From NCBI RefSeq assembly GCF_002284575.1, contig NZ_NPKJ01000047.1, forward strand, positions 30,126 through 94,125: a DNA stretch of 64,000 bases. Direction: 5' to 3'. This DNA is from Mesorhizobium temperatum (GTDB taxonomy: Bacteria; Pseudomonadota; Alphaproteobacteria; Rhizobiales; Rhizobiaceae). Shown here one piece after another: positions 11,117-19,967 of this stretch (the stretch's first letter is position 1; the number at the start of each line of letters is the position of its first letter). The notes under the pieces are model-generated. The model was not told the DNA's origin, did no database searches, and worked only from the letters and a program-made list of their open reading frames with translations. A program made the translations under genes and the position numbers.

Positions 11117-11277
11117 AGATTCAAAAGTCCTACAGCGTCCTTTGCGCATCCAATCGGATGCGCGGCGCTGCAACCTGTCGGCGCGGATACTGTAAGCCCG
11201 ACATGACAGGGATGTGAAGCGGCTTGTCGATCAAACGCCACGCCAAAAGCGCCTGATTTCAATGCTTTTTTGCGAAT

Positions 11278-11919
11278 TCAGGCCGGAGGCGCGGCGTCCC
11301 TGCCCTTCAATTCGCGATAATAGGCCCAAAAAAGCCGCGATGCGACACCTCGCCACGGGCTCCATGATTCGGCGAGCTGGATCAGTGTTTTCTCGGGCGG
11401 ACGCGGGTCGATGCCGAGCGCGTGGCCGACCGCGCTCTGCAGGGCAACGTCGCGTGCCGGGAAGACATCGGGGTGGCCGGCGGCGAACAAAAGATAGACT
11501 TCCGCCGTCCACTGGCCGATGCCCGGCACCTTGGTCATCGCCGCGATCGCCTCAGTGGCGTCGAGCAAGCAGAGATGATCGAGGTCGAGGCCGTCGACCA
11601 ACGCCTGGGCCACGGCGATCAGACCGCGCTGCTTCGGCCGCGACAGTCCGGCCTCGCGAAACATGGCTTCGTCGGCGGCAAGGATCGCCTGCGGCGTCAG
11701 CGGATCGACCAGTTTTGTCAGCCGCCCGAAGATGGCATCGGCGCTTGCGCGGGAAACCTGCTGCGAGACGATGATCGAGGCAAGGCTTCTGAACCCCGGC
11801 TCGGAAAGCCGAAGCGGCACCTCGCCGGCCATGCCGCGCACCTTTGCGAGACGCGGGTCGAGCAGGCAGAGCGCGTCGAGCCCTTGCGCGATGTCGTCGA
11901 GCGTGGCGATGCGTTGCAT
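11278..11919 (-). CDS. DNA-3-methyladenine glycosylase II (AlkA/HhH-GPD type)
   Basis: A base-excision repair glycosylase expected to remove alkylated purines. The 213-residue protein has the helix-hairpin-helix GPD motif KVPGIGQWTAEVYLLFA followed by the catalytic aspartate in FPARDVALQ. There is no iron-sulfur cysteine cluster, which separates it from EndoIII and MutY. It is the short form without the E. coli AlkA N-terminal domain, as is common in rhizobia. ATG at 11919 is preferred over TTG at 11940. It is divergent from gluQ. Confidence 0.9.
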   Translation of the reverse strand: MQRIATLDDIAQGLDALCLLDPRLAKVRGMAGEVPLRLSEPGFRSLASIIVSQQVSRASADAIFGRLTKLVDPLTPQAILAADEAMFREAGLSRPKQRGLIAVAQALVDGLDLDHLCLLDATEAIAAMTKVPGIGQWTAEVYLLFAAGHPDVFPARDVALQSAVGHALGIDPRPPEKTLIQLAESWSPWRGVASRLFWAYYRELKGRDAAPPA

Positions 11920-12012
11920 GCTTGCTTGTTCCCAGCGCAAAATAGCAATTCGTAATCAGGCGCAAAGTAGCAACTGGCGAAAGCGCCCGCACAACCCGAT
12001 TGCCGCCGAAGT

Positions 12013-12888
12013 ATGACACTCCTGACATTCCGCTTCGCGCCGAGCCCAAATGGCGAACTGCACCTCGGCCATGCCTATTCGGCGCTGCTCAATCAAAAAT
12101 TGGCCAGCGCAACAGGCGGGCGCCTGTTGCTGCGCATCGAGGACATCGACACGACGCGCTGCACGCCGGAATTCGAGGCCGGCATTTTTCGCGATCTGAA
12201 ATGGCTCGGGCTTGGCTGGGAAGAACCGGTGCGCCGCCAGTCCGAGCATTTCGCCGACTATCAGGCGGTGCTCGACCGGCTGATCAGGGAAGAACTCGTC
12301 TACCCGGCCTTCATGAGCCGTGGCGAAATCCGCGCCTTCATTGCCGACAGCGAAAAGCGCGGCCGCGATTGGCCGCGCGACCCGGACGGCGTGCCGCTCT
12401 ATCCCGCCGTCGACAAGGCAATGCCGATGAGGGAACGCCAGCGACGGATTGCCGAGAATGCGCCTTTCGCCTGGCGGCTCGACGTCGATGCTGCGATGGC
12501 GCGCGTCGGCACAGACCTGTCATGGCTGGAATTTTCGGATGAGAGGCTTTCCGCAACACGCACGGTGCATGCTCGGCCGCAGGACTGGGGCGACGTGATC
12601 GTGGCGCGTCGTGAAATCCCGACAAGCTATCATCTCGCCGTCGTCGTCGATGACGCTCTGCAGGGCATCAGCCATGTGGTGCGCGGCCAGGACCTCTATT
12701 CTGCCACCGGCGTGCAGCGCCTGCTCCAGGAGATCCTCGGCCTACCGCAACCAAGCTACTTCCACCATCGTCTCGTCCTTGGCCCAGACGGGCGAAAGCT
12801 GTCGAAGAGTCTTCGGGATACCGGTCTTGCCGCCCTGCGCGAGGCCGGCGCATCACCGGCCGATGTCAGGCGGCTGATTGGGATTTAG
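12013..12888 (+). CDS. gluQ: Glutamyl-Q tRNA(Asp) synthetase
   Basis: A truncated glutamyl-tRNA synthetase paralogue that attaches glutamate to queuosine in tRNA-Asp. The 291-residue protein has only the catalytic domain: the HIGH-type motif HLGH at residues 17-20 and the KMSKS-type KLSKS at 262-266, with no anticodon-binding domain. The region that holds a Zn-binding Cys cluster in enterobacterial GluQRS reads VYPAFMSRGEI, with no cysteines, so this is a zinc-free version. It stands alone and is followed by repeats. Confidence 0.93.
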   Translation: MTLLTFRFAPSPNGELHLGHAYSALLNQKLASATGGRLLLRIEDIDTTRCTPEFEAGIFRDLKWLGLGWEEPVRRQSEHFADYQAVLDRLIREELVYPAFMSRGEIRAFIADSEKRGRDWPRDPDGVPLYPAVDKAMPMRERQRRIAENAPFAWRLDVDAAMARVGTDLSWLEFSDERLSATRTVHARPQDWGDVIVARREIPTSYHLAVVVDDALQGISHVVRGQDLYSATGVQRLLQEILGLPQPSYFHHRLVLGPDGRKLSKSLRDTGLAALREAGASPADVRRLIGI

Positions 12889-12909
12889 GGCCAAGCGCAT
12901 AGTCGCTTC

Positions 12910-13432
12910 GTCATTCGCAGGGGGGAGCAAGGAGCGAAGCGACGCGCCGCAGACCCTTGGATCGATGCCGTTACCTCAGCCGAGGAATGAAGCGGCTCAG
13001 GATTAATGCTCATCTGTAGTGATCCTTCGCGCCCCCTCTGTCCTGCCGGACATCTCCCCCACTTGGGGGGAGATCGGCCGTCACCACCGCCTTCGCGAAC
13101 CGCCACTGTCGCAAGAGCGAGCGGTGCGCCAAAGCTGCCAATCTCCCCCCTTGTGGGGGAGATGTCCGGCAGGACAGAGGGGGGCGCTGTCCCTCCGCCA
13201 TCAAAGGTTCTGCACCGTCGTGACGCTCTGAGGTCACGGAATGGATCCTAGGGTCTGTGCCGCGTCGCTTCGCTCCTTGCTCCGCCCTAGGATGACGAAG
13301 GTGCGGGGGCTACGGCTAATCGCAGACGTTGGAGATTGGCAGCTGCAGGCCGGCAGCGACCGTCGACAATCCCTTTCAAACGCAGTCGAAGAACGAAATC
13401 CTTTGTGCAGAGGAACTGGATCATGTTTTGAT
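12910..13432. repeat. Inverted-repeat element (family D) around a nested family C palindrome
   Basis: Arms at 12910-12976 and 13232-13432 are a second pair of the repeat found at 7242-7774. They share the cgtcgcttcgctccttgctc block, the atgccgttacctc and gtcacggaatggatcct ends, and the long tail ggctaatcgcagacgttgga onward. The space between the arms holds no nuclease relic. Instead it has two facing copies of the family C palindrome (13025-13085 and 13131-13196). The 12889-13563 gap has no supported gene. Confidence 0.78.
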
Positions 13433-13563
13433 CCCCCTGACCAGCGCATCCTTCAATTCGGATGAGCCTATGGATCAACCGTTTGGTTTTGCTTGCCAGG
13501 TTGAACCACTTTACAGCAGTCGCGACAGTCAACCCTCACCGACCACGCGGCAGCCTCCGGAAA

Positions 13564-14439
13564 ATGCACAGCATCAAGCGGTTCATCCCCGCCTCTTTTG
13601 TCGTCCTGTGGGCGACCGGGTTCATTGGCGCGCGTTACGCCATGCCGTGGGCCGAGCCGTTCACCTTCCTGGCCGCGCGCTTCGTTCTGGCAGCCGTCCT
13701 GTTGGCCGCCTTGATGGCAGCACTCGGTTCCAGGCGGGCGACGCGCGCGGAAGCGCTGCACGCGACCGGCGCCGGCATCCTGATGCATGGCGTCTATCTC
13801 GGCGGCGTGTTCTGGGCGATCCACAGGGGCATGCCGGCCGGGCTTTCGGCCTTGATCGTCGGGCTGCAGCCGCTGATCACGGCGGTGATGGCCGGCCGAT
13901 TTCTCCGCGAGGCCATCCTGCCGCGCCATTGGGCCGGTCTCGGCATCGGCCTGGTCGGTGTGGTCATCGTGCTCTGGCCGAAACTCGGTGCCCTCGGCGG
14001 CGGCGTGACGGCCGAGACGCTGGCCGCCTCGCTTGTCTCGGTGCTCGGCATGAGCGCCGGCACGATCTGGCAGAAGCGCTTCGCCTCCGGCGGCGATCTC
14101 GTGGCTGCCACCAAATGGCAATATGTCGGCGGGGCGTCGGTGATGGTCCTGGCCTCGCTCGCCTTCGAGACGCGAACGGTCGTCGTCAACGGCGAGTTGA
14201 TCTTCGCCATGGCATGGCTGGTACTGGTGCTGTCGATCGGCGCCATCTTCCTGTTGATGGTGATGATCCGCGACGGCGAGATGTCGAAAGTCGCTTCGCT
14301 GTTCTATCTGGTCCCGGCGGTCACCGCGGTCATCGCCTGGCTTTTGTTCGGCGAACAGTTGAATCTGGTCCAGATCGTCGGCATGGCGATCGCGACGCTC
14401 GGCGTCGGGCTGGCAACCGCTCAGCCGACCAAAGCATGA
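13564..14439 (+). CDS. EamA-family (DMT) membrane transporter
   Basis: A 291-residue membrane protein with ten hydrophobic helices in two EamA halves, of the drug/metabolite transporter superfamily, typically metabolite or amino-acid exporters. The first half opens with FVVLWATGFIGARYAMPWAEP, a characteristic start. ATG at 13564 matches family length; the frame is open further upstream into repeat sequence. The stop codon (TGA, 14437-14439) lies inside a family A palindrome, so the last residues were set by that repeat. The substrate is unknown. Confidence 0.88.
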   Translation: MHSIKRFIPASFVVLWATGFIGARYAMPWAEPFTFLAARFVLAAVLLAALMAALGSRRATRAEALHATGAGILMHGVYLGGVFWAIHRGMPAGLSALIVGLQPLITAVMAGRFLREAILPRHWAGLGIGLVGVVIVLWPKLGALGGGVTAETLAASLVSVLGMSAGTIWQKRFASGGDLVAATKWQYVGGASVMVLASLAFETRTVVVNGELIFAMAWLVLVLSIGAIFLLMVMIRDGEMSKVASLFYLVPAVTAVIAWLLFGEQLNLVQIVGMAIATLGVGLATAQPTKA

Positions 14440-14497
14440 TCCGAGCCGAAGGTCAGCGAAGCAAAAAGTGGCAACCGGTTTTCGGAGAAGATCATGC
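14434..14497. repeat. Family A palindromic repeat carrying a gene's stop codon
   Basis: gcatgatc at 14434 pairs with gatcatgc at 14490-14497. The interior, with cgaaggtcagcgaagcaaaa and aaccggttttcgg, is almost identical to 61566-61628. The TGA that ends the upstream transporter is part of the first arm. The facing gene ends 12 bases beyond. Confidence 0.8.
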
Positions 14498-14508
14498 TCA
14501 AATAAGAA

Positions 14509-15360
14509 TCAGCCGACGCGGGCGCGTGCCTCCAGATAGCGGCTGATCGCGGCGTTGAGCTCACCGCCGAGTATGAAGATCGCCGAGACGATATAGAGGA
14601 AGACGACCGCGACCATGATCGAGGCAAGGCCGGCATAGGTCGTCACATAGGACGAGAAACGGTCGAGATAGGCGGCGAAGATGGTCGACCCGATGAGCCA
14701 GGCAATCAGCGTGAAGATGATGCCCGGTATGATTGAGACGAAGCGGCGCTTGCCCGCAGGCAGCCAGTAATGCACCGCAAACAGCCCGCCGACGATGACG
14801 GCGGAGGCGATGATGTAACGCCACAGCGTGATCGTGCCCATATAGGGCTTTATCCATTCGAAATTGGCCTCGGCCAGCCGCCCCAGTAAGGGCGCGAAAA
14901 CCACGAGCACGCTGATCACCAGAAAACCTGCCGTGGCGATCAGCACGAAGACGATGCTCTGCACCCGGCGATAGATGATGCCGCGCGTTTCGGAAACGCG
15001 GTAGGCGCGGTTGAGCGAGGTGCGCAGCGCCTCGATGCCGTTCGAGGCGAAGAAGGCGGCAAGCAGCACACCATAGGTCAGCAGGTCGGTGCGCTGCACG
15101 GTGAGCACGTTGAGCACTTCGCGCGCGATCGGCTTGGCGATTTGCTCTGGCCAGGTGTCGAAGACGAGATGCACGGCGGTGTCGGCAAAAGCCTGCGCGC
15201 CGAGAAAGCTGGCCAGCGTCGTGGCGAAAATCAAAAAGGGGAAAAGCGCCATCAGCGCCGTGATCGCCAGATGACTGGCCATCGCCCAGCCATCGTCTGC
15301 ATCGAAATGGCCGAACGCGTCATAGAGCACGCGTTTGACGGCTACGATCTTCCGCAACAC
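14509..15360 (-). CDS. YihY/BrkB-family membrane protein
   Basis: A 283-residue inner-membrane protein of the YihY/BrkB family, once called ribonuclease BN but now regarded as a membrane protein of uncertain function. About six hydrophobic helices are visible, with the family-typical HLAITALMALFPFLIFATT near the start and VVFLYIVSAIFILGGELNA near the end. GTG at 15360 is chosen because aagggaa lies eight bases upstream and because the longer frame to 15417 would leave no promoter space before the divergent SDR gene. Confidence 0.85.
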   Translation of the reverse strand: MLRKIVAVKRVLYDAFGHFDADDGWAMASHLAITALMALFPFLIFATTLASFLGAQAFADTAVHLVFDTWPEQIAKPIAREVLNVLTVQRTDLLTYGVLLAAFFASNGIEALRTSLNRAYRVSETRGIIYRRVQSIVFVLIATAGFLVISVLVVFAPLLGRLAEANFEWIKPYMGTITLWRYIIASAVIVGGLFAVHYWLPAGKRRFVSIIPGIIFTLIAWLIGSTIFAAYLDRFSSYVTTYAGLASIMVAVVFLYIVSAIFILGGELNAAISRYLEARARVG

Positions 15361-15417
15361 GAACCGCGTTCCCTTCGATTGTCTCGACGCCGCGAATATG
15401 GGAAGGGATTGCGGCAA

Positions 15418-16284
15418 ATGGCAAGCCTAGGTCAAACCACGCCTCCTCCTGGAGGAGAGTTGCGCACCATCATCGTCACCGGAGCTTCTTCCGGGATAGG
15501 CGCCTATTGCACCCGAGCGCTGAAGGCGGAAGGCTGGCGGGTGTTCGCGACGGCACGCAAGCCGGAGGACATCGCCGCCCTCGAGGCCGATGGCATCGAG
15601 GCCTTCTATCTGGACTACCGCGAGGCCGGATCCATCGAGACGCTGGTGGCGTCGGTGCTGGAGCGGACGGGCGGACGGCTCGATGCCCTGTTCAACAACG
15701 GCGCTTACGCACAGCCCGGCGCCGTCGAGGACCTGCCTGTCGCGGCACTCAGGGAGCAATTCGAGGCGAATGTCTTTGGCTGGCATGACCTCACCCGCCG
15801 TGTCGTCCCGGTGATGCGGCGCCAGGGCCATGGCCGTCTCGTCCATTGCTCCTCGATCCTCGGCCTGGCGCCGCTGCCCTTTCGCGGCGCCTATTCGGCG
15901 TCGAAGCACGCGATCGAAGGGCTGATGCTGTGCATGCATCAGGAACTCCAGGGCAGCGGCATCCATGTCTCGCTGATCGAGCCGGGGCCAGTGACATCGA
16001 AGATCGCCAGCAACGGCCTTGTGTGGTTTCTCAGGAATATCGACCGTGAGAATTCCGTCCACCGCCTCGCCTACCAGGCGCAGCTGCAACGGCTGCAGGC
16101 CGGCGGCAGCACGTCACGGCTGAAGGCCGGGCCGGAGGTGGTTCATGCGGCCTTGCGCCATGCGCTTCTGTCGCGGCGCCCGCATCCGCATTATGTGGTA
16201 ACGGTGCCGGCCAGGATCGGCGTTATCCTCAAACGCATCCTGCCGGCATCAATGCTCTACCGCCTGCTTGCCAAACGCGCCTGA
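15418..16284 (+). CDS. Short-chain dehydrogenase/reductase
   Basis: An NAD(P)-dependent oxidoreductase of the classical SDR family, 288 residues from ATG 15418. The cofactor motif TGASSGIG is near residue 20, the structural motif NNGAY follows, and the catalytic Tyr-x-x-x-Lys is in YSASKHA. Two starts are possible: ATG at 15418, or TTG at 15461, which has ggagg four bases upstream and would begin immediately before the first beta strand. The C-terminus is slightly longer than in fatty-acid SDRs. The substrate cannot be inferred. Confidence 0.87.
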   Translation: MASLGQTTPPPGGELRTIIVTGASSGIGAYCTRALKAEGWRVFATARKPEDIAALEADGIEAFYLDYREAGSIETLVASVLERTGGRLDALFNNGAYAQPGAVEDLPVAALREQFEANVFGWHDLTRRVVPVMRRQGHGRLVHCSSILGLAPLPFRGAYSASKHAIEGLMLCMHQELQGSGIHVSLIEPGPVTSKIASNGLVWFLRNIDRENSVHRLAYQAQLQRLQAGGSTSRLKAGPEVVHAALRHALLSRRPHPHYVVTVPARIGVILKRILPASMLYRLLAKRA

Positions 16285-16307
16285 ACGCAATCGACTGGAA
16301 ACACACT

Positions 16308-16499
16308 ATGGCAACCGTCTTCAACATCCTCGCTGTCCTCGTCATGGTCGCCGTGGTGATCGTGCTGATCCGCGGCCTCATCAACATGATGCGCGGCGGC
16401 TCCGGCATGACCTCCAACAAGCTGATGCAGACGCGGGTGCTGCTGCAGTTCGTGGCATTGGTGCTGATCATGCTGGCGGTGTATTTCACCCGCAAGTGA
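16308..16499 (+). CDS. HIG1-type twin-transmembrane protein
   Basis: A 63-residue protein with two hydrophobic helices (about residues 4-24 and 45-60) joined by a basic/Gly-rich loop RGGSGMTSNKLMQTRVL. This pattern matches the bacterial HIG1 (hypoxia-induced) domain proteins, small inner-membrane proteins linked in some species to respiratory cytochrome oxidases. It begins 23 bases after the SDR stop and is followed at 28 bases by the adenosyltransferase, so it may share their transcript. Confidence 0.85.
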   Translation: MATVFNILAVLVMVAVVIVLIRGLINMMRGGSGMTSNKLMQTRVLLQFVALVLIMLAVYFTRK

Positions 16500-16527
16500 C
16501 GAGGGTGGCGATTTCGGGAGGCAGAGC

Positions 16528-17109
16528 GTGGTCAAGCTCAACAAGATCTACACCCGCACCGGCGACGACGGCACCACCGGCCTCGGCACCGGTGAACGGC
16601 GGCTGAAATCCGATCTGCGCATCGACGCCTATGGCACGATCGACGAAGCCAATGCCTGCATCGGCATGGCCCGCATCCACACCGCAGCAACATATCCGGC
16701 GATCGACGCGATGCTCGGCCGCATCCAGAACGACCTTTTCGACCTCGGCGCCGATCTGGCCGTGCCGGACGACGGCAAGCCGCTCGGCTATGAGCCGCTG
16801 CGCATCACCGCTGCGCAGACCGACCGTGTCGAAAAAGACATCGACCTGCTCAACAAGGATTTGCAACCGCTCAAATCCTTCGTGCTCAACGGCGGCACGC
16901 CGGCGGCGGCTGCCCTTCACCTCGCCCGCACGGTGGCCCGCCGGGCCGAGCGCATCATGGTGGCTTTGACGCAGGACCCAGGCGAGCATGTCAACCGCGA
17001 GGCGATAAGATACATCAACCGCGTATCGGACTTTCTGTTCGTCGCCGCACGCGCGGTCAATGACAATGGAAACGCCGACGTGCTATGGGTTCCCGGCAAG
17101 AACCGCTGA
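16528..17109 (+). CDS. Cob(I)alamin adenosyltransferase (PduO type)
   Basis: Makes adenosylcobalamin from cob(I)alamin and ATP. The 193-residue protein has the PduO-family N-terminal ATP-binding motif YTRTGDDGTTGLGTG, and the later motifs ARRAERIMV and INRVSDFLFVAAR followed by VLWVPG. It starts at GTG with gggagg seven bases upstream. It lies between the HIG1 protein and a rhomboid protease, upstream of etfBA; this order is familiar from rhizobia. Its coenzyme product serves methylmalonyl-CoA mutase and other B12 enzymes elsewhere. Confidence 0.94.
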   Translation: MVKLNKIYTRTGDDGTTGLGTGERRLKSDLRIDAYGTIDEANACIGMARIHTAATYPAIDAMLGRIQNDLFDLGADLAVPDDGKPLGYEPLRITAAQTDRVEKDIDLLNKDLQPLKSFVLNGGTPAAAALHLARTVARRAERIMVALTQDPGEHVNREAIRYINRVSDFLFVAARAVNDNGNADVLWVPGKNR

Positions 17110-17133
17110 AACTGCCGAGGCGGGAGGGGTCCG

Positions 17134-17934
17134 ATGTTTATCCCGCTTTATGACACCAACCGGCTGCGCCACATCAAGCTGCAATATGTGACGATCGGCC
17201 TGATCGCGTTCAACACGCTCATCTACTTCGCCACCGCGCTTGGCGGCGAGCAGTTCACCAACGCCGCTGTGCTGGGCCTCGGCTTCATTCCGTCGGTCGT
17301 CCACGACAGCGTCGAACTGGCTCCGCAGTTTGTCGTCATCCCGGAGAGCCTGAGCTACGTCACCTATTCCTTCCTGCATGCCGATATTTTCCATCTTGGC
17401 GGCAACATGCTGTTCCTCTGGGTGTTCGGCGACAATGTCGAGGACGCGCTCGGTCATGTCCGCTTTCTCATCTTTTACCTGCTTTGCGCCATCGCCGGCG
17501 CCTTCTTCCAGGGCCTGATCGCGTGGGACTCGCAGGTTCCGCTGATCGGCGCCTCAGGCGCCATCGCCGGCGTGGTCGCCGCCTATCTGATCCTCTACCC
17601 CAGGGTGAAGGTATGGGTGCTGGCCTTCGCCCGCATTCCGCTGCGCATCCCGGCGTTCATCCCGCTCATCCTGTGGATCCTGTTCCAGATCGTGATGTTC
17701 GCTGCCGGCGGCGAGGATCAGATTTCCTGGGCCTGCCATGTCGGCGGCATCATGGCCGGGGCCGTGCTGGTGCTCGTCTTGCGCAACCGCGCCGTACCAC
17801 TGCTTGCCGGTGCTGAGGAAGAGACCACGTTGGTCGTCGGCCCGGCACCTGTTGCCACAGAGCCGGCGCCGAGCGACCCGCTAGCGCAGCCGGCGCCGCG
17901 CTGGGGACGGGGAAGCGCCTCCAGTCCGGACTGA
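17134..17934 (+). CDS. Rhomboid-family intramembrane serine protease
   Basis: A membrane-embedded protease expected to cut transmembrane substrates within the bilayer. The 266-residue sequence has six or so hydrophobic helices. The catalytic serine is in IGASGAIAG and the catalytic histidine in CHVGGIMAG; the L1-loop region HADIFHLGGNMLFLWVFG is also typical. The C-terminal 40 residues are a Pro/Ala-rich tail without structure. A good ribosome site (gggagggg) precedes ATG 17134. Confidence 0.92.
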   Translation: MFIPLYDTNRLRHIKLQYVTIGLIAFNTLIYFATALGGEQFTNAAVLGLGFIPSVVHDSVELAPQFVVIPESLSYVTYSFLHADIFHLGGNMLFLWVFGDNVEDALGHVRFLIFYLLCAIAGAFFQGLIAWDSQVPLIGASGAIAGVVAAYLILYPRVKVWVLAFARIPLRIPAFIPLILWILFQIVMFAAGGEDQISWACHVGGIMAGAVLVLVLRNRAVPLLAGAEEETTLVVGPAPVATEPAPSDPLAQPAPRWGRGSASSPD

Positions 17935-18146
17935 ACCGATTTGAGTGCGTCGCGGATGATTTGGGCGCGCCCCGGATATTGACGTGCGGGGCCGCCGCAA
18001 CTACGGAAGCTTTCCCACACTAGGCGGTCGGAGACCAGAATTCCGTCCGGAATGTCGGCTTTCGACAACTCTGATGAGGCGTGCGCTGCTATAGCGCGCC
18101 CAATTATCTTGAAAGAGGTGGCTATCGTGAAAGAGGTGACAGGCAA

Positions 18147-18896
18147 ATGAAGATCCTTGTGCCCGTGAAGCGGGTTGTGGATGCGAATGTGAAGGTTCGT
18201 GTGAAGGCTGACGGTTCGGCGGTGGAACTCGCCAACGTCAAGATGGCGATGAACCCGTTCGACGAGATCGCGGTCGAAGAGGCGATCCGGCTGAAGGAGG
18301 CCGGCAAGGCGGAAGAGATCATCGTTGTCTCGATCGGGCCGCAGCAGGCGCAGGAGACCTTGCGCACCGCGCTCGCCATGGGTGCCGACCGCGCCATTCT
18401 GGTCAAGACCGACGAGCAGACCGAGCCGCTGGGCGTTGCCAAGGTGCTGAAGGGCGTGGTCGAGGCGGAAAAGCCCGGTCTCGTCATCCTCGGCAAGCAG
18501 GCGATCGATGACGATTCGAACCAGACCGGCCAGATGCTGGCCGCGCTTCTGGGCTGGGCGCAAGGCACTTTTGCTTCCAAGGTCGTCATCGATGGCGACA
18601 AGGCCAAGGTGACGCGCGAGGTCGACGGCGGCCTGCAGACGGTGGAGTTGAATATGCCGGCGATTGTCACCGCGGATCTTCGCCTCAACCAGCCGCGCTA
18701 TGCCTCGCTGCCCAACATCATGAAGGCCAAGAAGAAGCCGCTCGACGAGAAGAGCCCGGCCGACTACGGCGCCGACGTCAAGCCGCGGCTGAAGGTGATC
18801 AAGACCGAGGAGCCGGGCGGCCGCAAGGCGGGCGTCAAGGTCAAGAGCGTCGCCGAATTGATCGACAAGCTCAAGAACGAAGCCGGCGTGCTGTAA
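18147..18896 (+). CDS. etfB: Electron transfer flavoprotein beta subunit
   Basis: The beta subunit of ETF, which takes electrons from acyl-CoA and other flavin dehydrogenases and passes them to ETF-ubiquinone oxidoreductase. It has 249 residues from the ATG at 18147. The start [17 protein letters not shown], the [13 protein letters not shown] segment and the ETF-beta signature region near [20 protein letters not shown] are present. The sequence tgaaagaggtg occurs twice just upstream (18111-18138), and the second copy supplies the ribosome site. It forms an operon with etfA, 24 bases downstream. Confidence 0.97.
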   Translation: MKILVPVKRVVDANVKVRVKADGSAVELANVKMAMNPFDEIAVEEAIRLKEAGKAEEIIVVSIGPQQAQETLRTALAMGADRAILVKTDEQTEPLGVAKVLKGVVEAEKPGLVILGKQAIDDDSNQTGQMLAALLGWAQGTFASKVVIDGDKAKVTREVDGGLQTVELNMPAIVTADLRLNQPRYASLPNIMKAKKKPLDEKSPADYGADVKPRLKVIKTEEPGGRKAGVKVKSVAELIDKLKNEAGVL

Positions 18897-18920
18897 GCGA
18901 TCGGGAAAGGAACAACAACA

Positions 18921-19850
18921 ATGGCTATTCTCCTCATCGCAGAACACGACAATGCGACGCTTTCCGACCAGACCGCCAAGGCGCTTTCGGCGGCACTGCA
19001 GATCAGCTCGGACGTGCATGTGCTGGTCGCCGGCAAGGGCGCCAAGCCCGCGGCGGACGCCGCCGCCAAGCTCAAGGGCGTGAGCAAGGTGCTGCTCGCC
19101 GAAGCCGACGAACTCACCGAGCGTCTCGCCGAGCCGCTGGCGGCACTCGTCGTCGGCATAGCCGGTGCCTATGACACGATCATCGCGCCCGCAACCTCGT
19201 CGGGCAAGAATGTCGCGCCGCGCGTGGCAGCCCTGCTCGACGTCGCGCAGGTGTCGGAGATCATCGAAGTGGTGTCATCAGACACCTTCAAGCGGCCGAT
19301 CTATGCCGGCAACGCCATCCAGACGGTGCAGTCGAGCGACGCCAAGAAGGTCATCACCGTGCGCACCGCCTCCTTCCAGGCCGCCCCCGAAGGCGGTTCC
19401 GCCCCGGTCGAGACGGTTCAGGCGGCGGCCAATCCCGGCCTGTCGAGCTTCGTCGAGAACAAGCTTTCCGAGACCGATCGTCCGGACCTGACTTCGGCCA
19501 AGATCATCATCTCGGGCGGCCGCGCGCTGGGCTCTTCGGAGAAATTCCAGGAAGTCATCCTGCCGATCGCCGACAAGCTCGGTGCGGCCGTCGGCGCCTC
19601 GCGTGCCGCCGTCGACGCCGGCTACGCGCCGAACGACTGGCAGGTCGGCCAGACCGGCAAGGTGGTCGCACCCGATCTCTACATCGCCGTCGGCATCTCC
19701 GGTGCCATCCAGCATCTTGCCGGCATGAAGGATTCGAAGGTCATCGTCGCCATCAACAAGGACGAGGAAGCGCCGATCTTCCAGGTCGCCGACTACGGCC
19801 TCGTCGGCGACCTTTTCGTCATTCTGCCGGAACTGCAAAAGGCGCTTTGA
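18921..19850 (+). CDS. etfA: Electron transfer flavoprotein alpha subunit
   Basis: The alpha subunit of ETF (309 residues), which carries most of the FAD site. The C-terminal FAD-binding domain shows [35 protein letters not shown] and [16 protein letters not shown], the family signature. aaagga lies upstream of the ATG. It is co-transcribed with etfB, and a strong intrinsic terminator follows at 19880, so the dehydrogenase gene downstream is probably a separate unit. Confidence 0.97.
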   Translation: MAILLIAEHDNATLSDQTAKALSAALQISSDVHVLVAGKGAKPAADAAAKLKGVSKVLLAEADELTERLAEPLAALVVGIAGAYDTIIAPATSSGKNVAPRVAALLDVAQVSEIIEVVSSDTFKRPIYAGNAIQTVQSSDAKKVITVRTASFQAAPEGGSAPVETVQAAANPGLSSFVENKLSETDRPDLTSAKIIISGGRALGSSEKFQEVILPIADKLGAAVGASRAAVDAGYAPNDWQVGQTGKVVAPDLYIAVGISGAIQHLAGMKDSKVIVAINKDEEAPIFQVADYGLVGDLFVILPELQKAL

Positions 19851-19879
19851 CGCCTTCTGCCAAAGCGTATTAAATTGTG

Positions 19880-19913
19880 AAGGGCGGGGTAGACGAAGTC
19901 GCCCCGCCCTTTT
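19880..19913 (+). terminator. Rho-independent terminator after etfBA
   Basis: agggcgggg (19881-19889) pairs with ccccgccct (19902-19910), with an inner gac/gtc pair, followed by tttt. It lies 30 bases after the etfA stop and separates etfBA from the next gene. Confidence 0.88.
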
Positions 19914-19967
19914 AGTTTGCACCGCACAAAAAGCAGGCCGCGAAGGCCTTTTGACGGGATCGGTGTA

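Noticed and set aside
18111..18138. Direct repeat tgaaagaggtg before etfB as an operator
   Set aside because: Two copies only, and the second coincides with the ribosome site; a local duplication is the simpler explanation.
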